From the NCBI RefSeq assembly GCF_001598215.1, contig NZ_BCXJ01000005.1, positions 62,001 to 126,000 of the forward strand: DNA of 64,000 nucleotides, written 5' to 3'. A model generated the notes under the pieces. That model searched no databases. It saw nothing but the letters and a program-made list of their open reading frames with translations, and was not told where the DNA came from. Of the stretch, positions 17,085-25,336 are shown in pieces. The translations under genes were made by a program, and so were the position numbers. The DNA comes from Shouchella clausii (GTDB lineage Bacteria > Bacillota > Bacilli > Bacillales > Bacillaceae_D). How positions within the stretch are numbered: the stretch's first letter is position 1; each line of letters starts with the position of its first letter.

Positions 17085-18161
17085 TTAATGGGTTCCAAAA
17101 ATAGATTGAAATTGTTCTTTATCTTCTTCTCGCCCTTCCAACAAGTCGGCAAGGTCGGTTGATAACACATGTAGCTCGTCCCCTCCCTTGAGTCCAGCTG
17201 GTGCGTCCATCCCTTCACGGATCGGCGTGTAGCCAACGTCTTTGCCTAGCTGCTGCCCTGCTTCAGAGAGGACAAAATCGACAAATGCTTTCGCTGCTGC
17301 TTCATTTTTGCTGTTTTTCGTTATCGCAATCGGCTCTGTAATGACTGGCACGCCTTCTTCCGGATAAACAAAATCAATCGGAGACCCTTGTTCTTTCGCA
17401 TTGGCTACTACAAAATCAACGACCATTCCATAAGAAGCCTCGCCGCCCGCTACTGCTTGGACAACACCGCCATTTCCTTGAACGACTGTTGTATCATTTT
17501 CATAAAGCGCCTCATAAAACGACCAGCCAAAATCGTCGGTTCGGCTAAATACACCTGCGTTGTATGCGGCCGCGCCTGAATAAAGGGGGCTTGGCATTGT
17601 CAGTTTCCCTTTGGCATTGTCTGCGGTTAAGTCGAACCAAGATGTTGGCGCCTCCTCTACTAAATCGGTGTTATAAGCGAGCACAGTCGCCATTAGCTTT
17701 GTGCCGATATACATATAGTCTTGATCAACAAAATCAGCAGGGATGTGGGCAAGCTCCGGGGACTCGTATGGCAACAGCAAGTCCTTCTCTTTTAAGTTTT
17801 CGAACGTCACTGCATCCGCTAGCAAAAGCACGTCCGCTTGTACCGATCCTGCCTCCTCTTCCGCCAACAAGCGGCTGACAACTTCTTCTGTCCCAGAACG
17901 GAAAATCGTAACGTCGACATCAGGATGCTGTTCACGAAAGCCAGCGACGAGCGCCTCTGCATCAGCATCTGGCTGGGACGTGTAAAACGAAAGCGTTCCA
18001 GCAATTCCATCCGTTTCTTCCGCCTGTTCCGTTTCATTTGTTTCAGATGTCTCTGCCGCGGAGTTCACTTGCTCTTGGACGTTTTCTGCTCCGCATCCTG
18101 CCAAACTAACAGCACTAAAGACCAATAAAGCAAATGGAACCATTCGTTTTTTTTCTATCAT
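17085..18161 (-). CDS. Extracellular solute-binding lipoprotein, FbpA/PhnS-like
   Basis: 358 residues. The N-terminal signal ends in the lipobox LAGC (MIEKKRMVPFALLVFSAVSLAGCGAE), so it is a membrane-anchored receptor facing outward. An acidic linker (SAAETSETNETEQAEETDG) precedes a type 2 periplasmic-binding fold (LSFYTSQPDADAEALVAGFREQHPDVDV). Ferric-binding FbpA proteins use a pair of adjacent tyrosines after the hinge. I see no such YY here (the region reads MVVDFVVANAKEQG), so an anion such as a phosphonate or organophosphate is at least as likely a ligand. ATGA overlap with surE means translational coupling. Confidence 0.85.
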   Translation of the reverse strand: MIEKKRMVPFALLVFSAVSLAGCGAENVQEQVNSAAETSETNETEQAEETDGIAGTLSFYTSQPDADAEALVAGFREQHPDVDVTIFRSGTEEVVSRLLAEEEAGSVQADVLLLADAVTFENLKEKDLLLPYESPELAHIPADFVDQDYMYIGTKLMATVLAYNTDLVEEAPTSWFDLTADNAKGKLTMPSPLYSGAAAYNAGVFSRTDDFGWSFYEALYENDTTVVQGNGGVVQAVAGGEASYGMVVDFVVANAKEQGSPIDFVYPEEGVPVITEPIAITKNSKNEAAAKAFVDFVLSEAGQQLGKDVGYTPIREGMDAPAGLKGGDELHVLSTDLADLLEGREEDKEQFQSIFGTH

Positions 18162-18958
18162 TGGATGATACCTCCTGTATGTTCCTGTGGTTGCGCGAAC
18201 AATCGTTCAATCCGTTGAATTTCTTTTTTGTTAACCCGTTTATGTTCAATGGGCGTAATCGTAATGTAGCCCTCGCGCAGCTTAGCGTAGTCGCTTTCCT
18301 CTGCTAATTCTTCTTCCTTTAGTTGGTTCAAGTGATCTTTTAGCCAGTAATACACGTTCCCGTGTGGGTCATTTAAGCCAACGTACCGGTAGCGTGTAAC
18401 CGCCAAGTCCATCGGTACAACAGCAAAGCCTTTTACAAAGCTTTTTTGCAAATACGGCAAATTAATGTTTAAAAACAGGCCTGGCTTCCATTTTCGTTGG
18501 AACAACACTTCTAGCACGCCGTAAAATAGTTCTTTCGGATAGTGCAATTTGATTGGTTCGTCAAGCTTATTAATCGAAACGGCTACGGCAGGAACATGGT
18601 GGAGGACAGATTCAGCTGCGCCAGCCATTGTGCCAGAATAAAATAGATCACGGCCTAAGTTAGGGCCAATGTTCATGCCTGAAAAAACAAAATCCGGCTT
18701 CGCATCACACAATACTTCTAGCCCTAACTTAACGCAATCGGCTGTCGTCCCGTTCACCGCATAAGCGGGTACAGTCTGTCCAAAAATCGACACAGGCGTC
18801 GCCTTAATCGGCTGCCTGAGTGTAATCGAATGGCTAATCGCGCTCCGTTCTTGGTCAGGGCAAACAACCAATACATCGCCAAAATGCTGCAATGTCTCAA
18901 TTAAAGCCTGTACGCCTGGCGCAAAAATACCGTCATCGTTGGTAACCAGAAATTTCAT
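18158..18958 (-). CDS. surE: 5'-nucleotidase/phosphatase SurE
   Basis: A 266-residue protein of the SurE family, metal-dependent phosphatases acting on nucleoside 5'- and 3'-monophosphates and short polyphosphate. It begins MKFLVTNDDGIFAPG, with the metal-binding aspartate pair NDD. It continues with the serine site of ERSAISHSITLRQP, then SGMNIGPNLGRDLFYSGTMAGAAE with the metal-binding asparagine. Start: AGAGGGG precedes the ATG at 18,958; the open frame extends upstream but that part is the neighbour's sequence. It overlaps the TIM-barrel gene by 26 nt and the binding-protein gene by 4 nt. B. subtilis has no SurE that I recall, so this is an acquired or lineage-specific module. Confidence 0.93.
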   Translation of the reverse strand: MKFLVTNDDGIFAPGVQALIETLQHFGDVLVVCPDQERSAISHSITLRQPIKATPVSIFGQTVPAYAVNGTTADCVKLGLEVLCDAKPDFVFSGMNIGPNLGRDLFYSGTMAGAAESVLHHVPAVAVSINKLDEPIKLHYPKELFYGVLEVLFQRKWKPGLFLNINLPYLQKSFVKGFAVVPMDLAVTRYRYVGLNDPHGNVYYWLKDHLNQLKEEELAEESDYAKLREGYITITPIEHKRVNKKEIQRIERLFAQPQEHTGGIIQ

Positions 18959-19745
18959 ACAACCCCTCTTTCTGCTTTTGTCGAACGCCCTCCAAATAGT
19001 GAAGGTGACAGAGCAGCTTGCGATTTGATAAGGCATCCATGCCTTCAAGCACAACAGGTATGGTCACCTCTTCCAATAAAGCGAGAATCGGCCCCAGCTG
19101 AATGTCCCCTTCCCCAAGCGCCAAATGGTAAGCCGAACTGGAAGAGTCACTTAAATGAACTTTACTAATTTGCTTCGTTGCTAGGTACGCTTCAACCACA
19201 TCCATGTGCAACGGAATATGGGCAACATCAAATGTTACTGAAAAACGTCCCTTGACTGCTTCAAGCAACGTATTCATTTCGTCTGGCGTTGTAATCAACT
19301 CTTTTCCTTTTGGCTCCATCAATTCTAGCGATAACAACACCCCATACTGCTCCGCTAATTCAATTAATGTCTCTGTAACAGCGATTTGTTGTTCTTGGTG
19401 CCATTCAAGCCATCCGCCATCTAAACTTAACCGCCCAGGATGGACAGTGACATTGCTTGCCCCTAGGTTTGCTGCTGTTTCAAAAGACCGCTCCAACTCC
19501 CCCAACGACTGCTCACGGATGGCTTTGTTAATCGATATTTGATTCAAATCCCAACTCGGGGCGTGAAACGTGTATGCGAGCGGCGAGCCCCGTTGAGCTC
19601 GTTTAATCTCCAAGACGCTCGTACCGTGCCAGTTCATCTGTTCTGCCCAAATCTCAGCCCCATAAAGCCCAAGTTTAGCAAATTCACCCAGCACTTCTGG
19701 AATTGGCTTGGACCAAAGAAGCGTGGTTGACGCATATACATTCAT
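18933..19745 (-). CDS. Sugar-phosphate isomerase/AP-endonuclease-type TIM barrel protein
   Basis: 270 residues of the xylose-isomerase-like TIM barrel family (MNVYASTTLLWSKPIPEVLGEFAKLGLYGAEIW...). Metal-site type motifs are visible: TVHPGR, LSLELME, VTFDVAHIPLHMD, KVHLSDSS and VVLEGMD. These match divalent-metal epimerases/isomerases acting on sugars or sugar phosphates, and less likely endonuclease IV. First gene of the operon with surE and the ABC importer. AAGGAG stands before the ATG. The context suggests processing of an imported compound carrying a sugar and a phosphate. The substrate cannot be told from the sequence. Confidence 0.8.
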   Translation of the reverse strand: MNVYASTTLLWSKPIPEVLGEFAKLGLYGAEIWAEQMNWHGTSVLEIKRAQRGSPLAYTFHAPSWDLNQISINKAIREQSLGELERSFETAANLGASNVTVHPGRLSLDGGWLEWHQEQQIAVTETLIELAEQYGVLLSLELMEPKGKELITTPDEMNTLLEAVKGRFSVTFDVAHIPLHMDVVEAYLATKQISKVHLSDSSSSAYHLALGEGDIQLGPILALLEEVTIPVVLEGMDALSNRKLLCHLHYLEGVRQKQKEGLYEISGYQR

Positions 19746-20143
19746 GTATAATTCTCCTTTTTATTCGTGTCCTTTCCTTTTTATCGCACCACTTTTTTCA
19801 AATACATGGGCAAGTCAATGATCCGCTCCACCCCTTTCGGCCATTTATTTATAGTGTAGCAGCACGATTTCAAGAGAGATTTAAACAAAGCTATTCATTA
19901 TCTAAACCTTTTGTAAAGAATCCTGCGTTTGAACAGGAATAACGGAAAACCTTGTACATGGGATTTCCTTTCGATTCCCTTCGATACATTGCGCAAAATT
20001 GTAAACATTCTGTTGCGATTTAATCAAACATTCATATTAGTAACCCTGCAAGCATGCTTGTTGCATTCAAAATCAATATGGCGTATAGTTAATTACGGAC
20101 TCAATAGATCTGGAATAATGACAAAATTGGAGGAACTGTAGCG
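19746..20143. other. Divergent intergenic region between the SurE operon and the Rrf2 gene
   Basis: A 398-nt region that should hold promoters for both directions. The plus-strand promoter is annotated separately. On the minus strand a weak TATAAA lies near 19,852-19,857 without a well-spaced -35. A 22-codon minus-strand frame (19,891-19,959, MYKVFRYSCSNAGFFTKGLDNE) has GAAAGGAAA before its ATG but no further support. I see no RNA motif I can name. Confidence 0.5.
20061..20089 (+). promoter_or_regulatory. Predicted sigma-A promoter of the Rrf2 gene
   Basis: TTGCAT, 17 nt, TATAGT, followed by the AT-rich stretch TAATTACGGACTCAATAG in the start-site region, where an Rrf2-type repressor could bind its own promoter. 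Confidence 0.55.
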
Positions 20144-20563
20144 ATGAAATATTCAAAGGCAACGAATTATGCATTGCATACAATGGCTTTTTTGATGCTA
20201 TATGAAAAAAGCGAAGCGATTGGCGTTGAACAGTTGGCAAAGATGCAAAATCTCTCGCCTACGTATCTTTCTAAAATTTTAACTAAGCTGGTTAAAGCCG
20301 GGTTAATTGAATCAACGCCTGGTGTAAAAGGCGGCTACCGCCTTTTAAAGCGCCAAAAAGAAACGTCTTTTCTTGATGTAATCCAAGCAATTGAAGGTCA
20401 AACGAGCTTGTTTCATTGTTCGCTCGACCACAAAGAGCTCCCACGCAATCATGGTTGCTTGATTGAGCAAGTCATGATGAACGCCGAGGCAAAAATGAAA
20501 GCGGATCTCGATGCGACTTACATTGCCGACATCGCTAGACAGATAAAAGAAAAAAGGGCCTAG
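20144..20563 (+). CDS. Rrf2-family transcriptional regulator
   Basis: 139 residues. Residues 1-65 form the winged helix (KYSKATNYALHTMAFLMLYE...LSPTYLSKILTKLVKAGLIESTPGVKGGYRL), the hallmark of Rrf2 proteins such as CymR, NsrR and IscR. Only two cysteines (C92 and C105, FHCSLDHKELPRNHGC) stand where iron-sulphur members have three, so a thiol or disulphide switch is more likely than a cluster. It lies 66 nt before a disulphide-motif flavoprotein gene on the same strand, suggesting that it regulates it and senses redox stress. TTGGAGG precedes the ATG. Confidence 0.85.
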   Translation: MKYSKATNYALHTMAFLMLYEKSEAIGVEQLAKMQNLSPTYLSKILTKLVKAGLIESTPGVKGGYRLLKRQKETSFLDVIQAIEGQTSLFHCSLDHKELPRNHGCLIEQVMMNAEAKMKADLDATYIADIARQIKEKRA

Positions 20564-20629
20564 CCTCCTTTTTTGTTCTAATTCCAGATATAAAGAGTCT
20601 CTAATATATACAATAAAGGAGCCAAAGCC

Positions 20630-21526
20630 ATGTTTGATTGCATCATTATAGGAGGAGGCCCAGCTGGGCTAAACGCAGCACTTGTATTAGGCAGAGCGAA
20701 ACGAAGAGTACTGCTATTGGATGAAAACAAACCACGGAATGCCGTCACCCATGCATCACATGGTTTTCTAACAAGAGACGGGATAGAACCGAGCGCGTTT
20801 AAAGAGGCAGCATACACCGATTTAAGGAAATATCCAAATATAGAGTGGGCATATGTACGGGTAAGCGCAATTACAAAAGAACAAGGCGGCTTTTCTGTTG
20901 ACACCGAAAATAAGGAAACGTATCAAGCGCGGAAAATCTTGCTTGCCACAGGTTTAAAAGATCGATTGCCAGATATAGCGGGAATTGAGCCATTTTACGG
21001 CTCTAGCTTATTCCCATGTCCGTTTTGTGATGGCTGGGAACTACGCGATCGGCCTCTTGTTGTCATTTGTGAAGATAAGCGCGTGCTCCATTCAGGAAAA
21101 CTTATCTGGAATTGGAGCAAAGACTTAGTCATTTGCACAAACGGCCAACGCTTTTTAACAGATGAGCAAAAAACTGCGTTTCTAGCTAACGGCATCAAGA
21201 TTATTGAAGAAGAAATCGCCGCTCTCGAAGGTGAAGACGGCCAACTACAAAACATTCGCTTTAGCGATGGCAAAGAAATCAAAAGAGAAGGCGGCTTTGT
21301 GGCTGTCGATTTGCAGCAAGCCGCATCCTTTGGGGAAGCACTTGGCTGCACATACAACGAGCAAGGCGGCATCAACACCGATACGTTTGGCAGAGCCAGT
21401 GTCGAAGGCGTTTACGCCAGTGGCGACACTACCTTTAACGGGCCACAGCAACTGATTTTAGCGGCGGCAGAAGGCAGCAAAGTTGGGGCAGGCATCGTAA
21501 TGGATTTGGTCGATGAAGAGTTTTAA
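20630..21526 (+). CDS. Thioredoxin-reductase-like FAD/NAD(P)H oxidoreductase
   Basis: 298 residues. An N-terminal FAD-binding GGGPAGLNAALVLGRAKRRVLLLDENKPRN is followed by the redox-active pair C130-P-F-C133 (CPFCDGWE), a central NAD(P) domain, and a C-terminal FAD motif (GVYASGDTTFNGPQQLILAAAEGSKVG). This is the thioredoxin reductase family, but shorter and divergent from TrxB, so its electron acceptor may be another thioredoxin-like protein or a small disulphide. The pairing with an Rrf2 regulator suggests a regulated detoxification function. AAAGGAG precedes the ATG at 20,630. A clear terminator follows. Confidence 0.87.
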   Translation: MFDCIIIGGGPAGLNAALVLGRAKRRVLLLDENKPRNAVTHASHGFLTRDGIEPSAFKEAAYTDLRKYPNIEWAYVRVSAITKEQGGFSVDTENKETYQARKILLATGLKDRLPDIAGIEPFYGSSLFPCPFCDGWELRDRPLVVICEDKRVLHSGKLIWNWSKDLVICTNGQRFLTDEQKTAFLANGIKIIEEEIAALEGEDGQLQNIRFSDGKEIKREGGFVAVDLQQAASFGEALGCTYNEQGGINTDTFGRASVEGVYASGDTTFNGPQQLILAAAEGSKVGAGIVMDLVDEEF

Positions 21527-21587
21527 TGAGCGGGAAAGGTTCTTTCTGTCTGGAAAGGAGAGTTACCGGGCTAGGATGATGCAATAG

Positions 21588-21620
21588 AACAAAAAAACCC
21601 TTGATAAGGGTTTTTTTGTT
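21588..21620. terminator. Terminator between convergent genes
   Basis: AACAAAAAAACCCTT and AAGGGTTTTTTTGTT pair perfectly around GAT, with A and T runs on both sides, so it works in both directions. Confidence 0.85.
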
Positions 21621-21654
21621 GCCTTTTTACAGTTCCCGTTGCTTCGGAAATCGC

Positions 21655-22434
21655 CTAAGGCATAGGAGAATGGAGCGACAATTCGTCAAGACTGCGGAAT
21701 GTATAGCCTTGGCGCCGGCATTCATCAATGATATCAGGCAATGCTTCCGCGTTATCCGGCGATACGGCGTGGATTAACATAATCGCGCCAGGGTGGATTC
21801 GTTTCATCACTTGGTCATAGGCATACTTTCCACCCTTTTGTTTATCGACTTCCCAGTCTTTATACGCAAGGGACCAAAATACATTCGTATAGCCAAGCTC
21901 CTTTGATTTCATGAGCGTGCGCTCACTAAATTCCCCTCTTGGCGGCCGTAAATAGCGCATCTCCGTCTCGCCTGTTATTTCGGTAAACAATGTTTTCACG
22001 TCATCGAGTTCAGCCGCTAGCTTGGCATCGCTTGTTTGTGGCAAACTCGGATGGTGGTATGAGTGGTTGCCGACAATGTGTCCTTCCGCCACCATTCGTT
22101 TCACAAGCTCCGGCGCCGTTTTCAAATAATGGCCTGTCACAAAAAAAGCGCCAGTGACCTGTTTTTCTTTTAAAACGTCAAGGACTTTTTCGGTATAACC
22201 GTTCTCATACCCGTTGTCAAACGTTAAATATAAAGACTTGCTGTCTCGATCACCGATAAAGTAACCATCAGCTTGCTCTAGCAGCTTTTTGTACAATGGT
22301 TCTGTATCTGCTGGCGTATGGGCTGGAGCCGGTTTGTAACTCCAATTGTATGTTTTGTTTTCGTAACCGAGAGCAAATGAAGTTTGCCCGATGATCAAGG
22401 AAAGCAAAAGCAATAGACAAAATGCTTTTTTCAT
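21655..22434 (-). CDS. pdaA: PdaA-type peptidoglycan N-acetylmuramic acid deacetylase
   Basis: 259 residues with a signal peptide (MKKAFCLLLLLSLIIGQTSFA). The NodB deacetylase domain contains YLTFDNGYENGYT (catalytic Asp in TFDNG), HIVGNHSYHHP (metal histidines), RYLRPPRGEFSE and MLIHAVS. The TFDNGYENGY signature and overall sequence match B. subtilis PdaA, which removes the acetyl group from muramic acid as a step to the muramic delta-lactam of the spore cortex. Start: AAGGGAG precedes the ATG at 22,434; the longer frame up to 22,539 adds a non-signal extension. Divergent from the DUF368 gene. Confidence 0.93.
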   Translation of the reverse strand: MKKAFCLLLLLSLIIGQTSFALGYENKTYNWSYKPAPAHTPADTEPLYKKLLEQADGYFIGDRDSKSLYLTFDNGYENGYTEKVLDVLKEKQVTGAFFVTGHYLKTAPELVKRMVAEGHIVGNHSYHHPSLPQTSDAKLAAELDDVKTLFTEITGETEMRYLRPPRGEFSERTLMKSKELGYTNVFWSLAYKDWEVDKQKGGKYAYDQVMKRIHPGAIMLIHAVSPDNAEALPDIIDECRRQGYTFRSLDELSLHSPMP

Positions 22435-22574
22435 ACGTGTCTCCCTTTCATGCTGTTTATCCGTAGCTTCCGTCAGCAGAAAGGCTTTTATGCGTTCTTT
22501 TTTGTTGCATGTTTTAATAGGCTGTGGTTTCATTAGCATGATGCTGTTTTGCGATTCAACTAGGAGGATGCTAA

Positions 22575-23396
22575 ATGTTTAACTGGAAAAATCTTTTTCG
22601 AGGTGCCGCTATGGGCATTACCGAACTTGTGCCAGGTGTGAGTTCGAGCACGATTGCCATGCTTTTGGGCTTTTATGAACAGCTGCTTCAAGCAATAAGC
22701 GACTTGACAACAGGCCATATAAAGCGTGCTTTCCGCTTTTTAATCCCGCTCGGCATTGGCATGGTAGCCGCCGTTGCTTTATTTGTGAAAATCATTGAAT
22801 ATTTGCTTCATGTACATAACCAGCCGATGATGTTTTTATTTGCAGGGCTCGTTCTTGGAATTTTGCCGTTTTTATGGCGCTCTGCCCATTCAGAACCAAA
22901 TCATTCGTTTAAACCCCTCCATTATGTGTTGCTGGTTGGGGCGTTTGTGCTTATTGCTATGACCAGTTTTGTCAACGAATCAAACCAAGCAGTGATGGAA
23001 AACCTCTCACTGACAGACTATATTTATTTATTTTTTTCAGGTTGGCTAGCTAGCACAGCCCTCGTTTTACCTGGTATTAGCGGTTCGCTCGTTTTCTTGA
23101 TTCTTGGCGTGTACCATACAGCTATTGCTGCCCTCTCATCCATTAATATCCCTGTTATTATTGCGATTGGGTGTGGCGTTGTCCTTGGACTCCTTGTAAC
23201 AAGCCGGCTCGTCCGTTTCTTCCTTAACCATTACACACAAGCAACCTATGCGCTCATGATTGGGCTTGTTGCCGGCTCCCTTGTTGTCATTGTTCCAACT
23301 GAGCTGCCTGGAACGTTTCTCTATTGGCTTGTCTCGATTATGGCACTTTTGTTTGGCCTTGTAACAGCCTTAACATTTGGAAAAGCGGAGCGTTGA
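22575..23396 (+). CDS. popT: DUF368 polyprenyl-phosphate transporter (PopT family)
   Basis: 273 residues, about eight transmembrane segments, with the two inverted DUF368 signature repeats FRGAAMGITELVPGVSSSTIAMLLGFYEQLL (residues 8-38) and LPGISGSLVFLILGVYHTAI. DUF368 (PopT) proteins, like DedA/UptA, were reported to return undecaprenyl phosphate across the membrane for cell wall synthesis. TAGGAGG precedes the ATG. It is monocistronic, with a terminator at 23,429-23,465, and divergent from pdaA, another cell-wall gene. The gene symbol is by family. Confidence 0.87.
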   Translation: MFNWKNLFRGAAMGITELVPGVSSSTIAMLLGFYEQLLQAISDLTTGHIKRAFRFLIPLGIGMVAAVALFVKIIEYLLHVHNQPMMFLFAGLVLGILPFLWRSAHSEPNHSFKPLHYVLLVGAFVLIAMTSFVNESNQAVMENLSLTDYIYLFFSGWLASTALVLPGISGSLVFLILGVYHTAIAALSSINIPVIIAIGCGVVLGLLVTSRLVRFFLNHYTQATYALMIGLVAGSLVVIVPTELPGTFLYWLVSIMALLFGLVTALTFGKAER

Positions 23397-23428
23397 CGCA
23401 TGGAAAACGGCTCTGTTAATTAATCGAC

Positions 23429-23465
23429 AAAAAGTGCCTATCCACTATGGACAAGGTACTTTTTT
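23429..23465 (+). terminator. Terminator after the DUF368 gene
   Basis: AAAAAGTGCCT and AGGTACTTTTTT pair with one G-U and the loop TATCCACTATGGAC; a T-run follows. Confidence 0.75.
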
Positions 23466-23499
23466 GAATTGTGCATCAATTTGTTTAAAATGTTTGACG

Positions 23500-23821
23500 T
23501 TCTCAATTAATTGCCCTAAAATGAAAGTAGTTCATGCGAGAGCGGGGTGATTCGATGGTGGAGAGTACAAAGTAGATAGAAAAACGGTATCGTGCGTACA
23601 TGCCGTTTGGAACTTCTCGATTGCTTTCCAATCGGGTCGGGCTTCCGCTATTCTTGCGAAACCATCTACCATTTAAAAGTAATTATGTACGCAGCTTGCC
23701 TTTCCATAGGTAAACCGTTTTTAAAGAATTGCGCGTTGCCCTCTGGTTCCAAACTAGGAAACGTTATTCCTAATTTTGAAGGACACACAGGAGGTGACTC
23801 CCTCTTATACGAGGGGAATAT
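23500..23821 (+). promoter_or_regulatory. Long, possibly structured 5' leader of the DUF21/CBS gene
   Basis: About 300 nt precede the TTG start without a gene. Two stems are clear by eye: AAACGGTAT with ATGCCGTTT (about 23,582-23,610, one G-U) and CGATTG with CAATCG (23,620-23,636). Further GC-rich runs follow up to GGAGGTGAC at 23,790. A 6-codon frame (ATGGTGGAGAGTACAAAG-TAG) begins at 23,554 behind GGGGTGATT and may be a leader peptide. The sequence does not match the M-box, T-box, ydaO or yybP-ykoY motifs as I know them. It may be an ion-sensing leader, but that is inference. Confidence 0.4.
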
Positions 23822-25191
23822 TTGGACATACAACAGGGATTAAGCTTACTTGCGGTCGCCATTCTTATTGCGTTAACCGCTTTCTTCGTAGCATCTGAAT
23901 TTGCGATTGTAAAAATACGTAGCACACAGCTTGAACCGCACCTTGCTACAGGCAAAAAATCGGCGATATACGCTAAAAAAGTGACTTCGAACTTGGATGA
24001 ATACCTTTCTGCCTGTCAGCTTGGAATTACGATTACTGCACTAGGGATCGGCCGCCTTGCAGAGCCGACTTTCGAACAAATGCTTCACCCTTTCTTTGAA
24101 GAGGTGGTGCCAGCTTCGGCAGTAACATCATTATCGATTGCGGTTTCATTTCTTTTTGCGACATTTTTGCATGTTGTCATTGGGGAATTGGCTCCGAAGA
24201 CCATCGCTATCCAAAGAGCTGAGCAGGTTACGCTTCTTTTTGCGCGGCCGCTTGTATGGTTTTACCGTATGCTTTTCCCATTAATTTGGAGTTTGAATGG
24301 CTCTGCCCGCCTTCTAATAAAAATGTTAGGCTTTAAGCCAATGTCAGAACATGAAGTGACGCATACAGAAGAAGAGCTGCGCCTCATCATTTCTGACAGT
24401 TACAAAGGCGGCGAAATCAACCAATCCGAGTTTAAATACGTAAGCAAAATTTTTGACTTTGACGACCGGATTGCTAAAGAAATCATGGTTCCAAGGACGG
24501 AAATTTCTGCCATTTCGATTGAAGACTCGCTTGAAGACAACTTAGCGATTATGCGGGAAGAAAAGTTCACCCGCTATCCAGTTGTAAACGGCGATAAGGA
24601 TCATATCCTCGGAATCGTAAATGTGCGGGAAGTTTTATCAGATATCGTCGCCCCTGATGTGACAGAAGAGATAAAGCTAGAAAATTATATTCGTCCAGTC
24701 ATTAGCGTGATTGAATCCATTCCTGTTAATGACCTGCTTGTCGAAATGCAAAAAAAACAAACGCATATGGCGATTTTGTACGATGAATATGGGGGGGCAC
24801 CGCAGGGCTTATTACAGCGGAAGACATCATCGAAGAGATTGTTGGTGAAATTCGCGATGAATTTGATGTGGAGGAAGATCCACTCATAAGCAAAATTGAC
24901 GAGGATCATTATTTGCTTGACGGCAAAACGCTCATTTCAGAAGTCAACAAACTTTTAAATGTCGAGATTAGCGAAGAAGATGTTGACACGATTGGCGGCT
25001 GGCTCTTAACAGAGAAATACGACATTGCTGTCGGCGAAACGCTAACATTCGGGCCTTATGTGTTTACGGTTAAAGCTTTTGACGGGCGTCAAATTAAACG
25101 AATCGAAGTCTTAAAAAAGGATGAAGAAAACCGTTTAAAGAAGGACGAAGAAACCCGTTTGGATACCCCGTATGAAGCGTCTGGCTCCTAA
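23822..25191 (+). pseudogene. DUF21/CBS/CorC-HlyC membrane protein (CNNM family), frameshifted at a G7 run
   Basis: An N-terminal DUF21 membrane domain (LLAVAILIALTAFFVASEFAIVKIR..., several helices to about residue 165) is followed by two CBS domains (EIMVPRTEISAISIEDSLEDNLAIM..., HILGIVNVREVL...) and a CorC_HlyC domain. The family (B. subtilis YhdP, YhdT, YrkA) is linked to magnesium export and ion homeostasis. The first frame ends at 24,889. The family sequence YGG-TAGLITAEDIIEEIVGEIRDEFDVEEDP continues in another frame from about 24,798. The break is at seven G (24,791-24,797), where G5 or G8 would keep frame. It may be a sequencing error, a real mutation or phase variation. TTG start at 23,822 behind GAGGGG. 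Confidence 0.85.
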
Positions 25192-25299
25192 TAAATCTAT
25201 CAATCTAATAGAAATGGCTTGTTGCGAGAAGTGAAAGTGCAGTCGTATATGAATTGACGAGCTAAGTTTCGTGCTTTCGAACAACTCTTGCAAAAAGCG

Positions 25300-25336
25300 A
25301 GGCAAACGACGCGTATGCGTGCGTTTGCCTTTTTTC
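25300..25336. terminator. Terminator between convergent genes
   Basis: AGGCAAACG(A)CGC and GCG(T)GCGTTTGCCT form a long stem with one offset, and TTTTTT follows. Its core resembles the hairpins near 27.4, 41.0 and 43.6 kb (see the repeat entries). Confidence 0.75.

Noticed and set aside
14277-18161. Plain ferric iron importer (fbpABC) annotation
   Set aside because: The ATPase and permease cannot distinguish substrates, and the binding protein lacks the tyrosine pair. I therefore left the substrate open instead of naming iron.
23540-23821. Leader considered as M-box, T-box, ydaO or yybP-ykoY riboswitch
   Set aside because: The conserved sequence cores of these classes, as far as I can recall them, are not seen.
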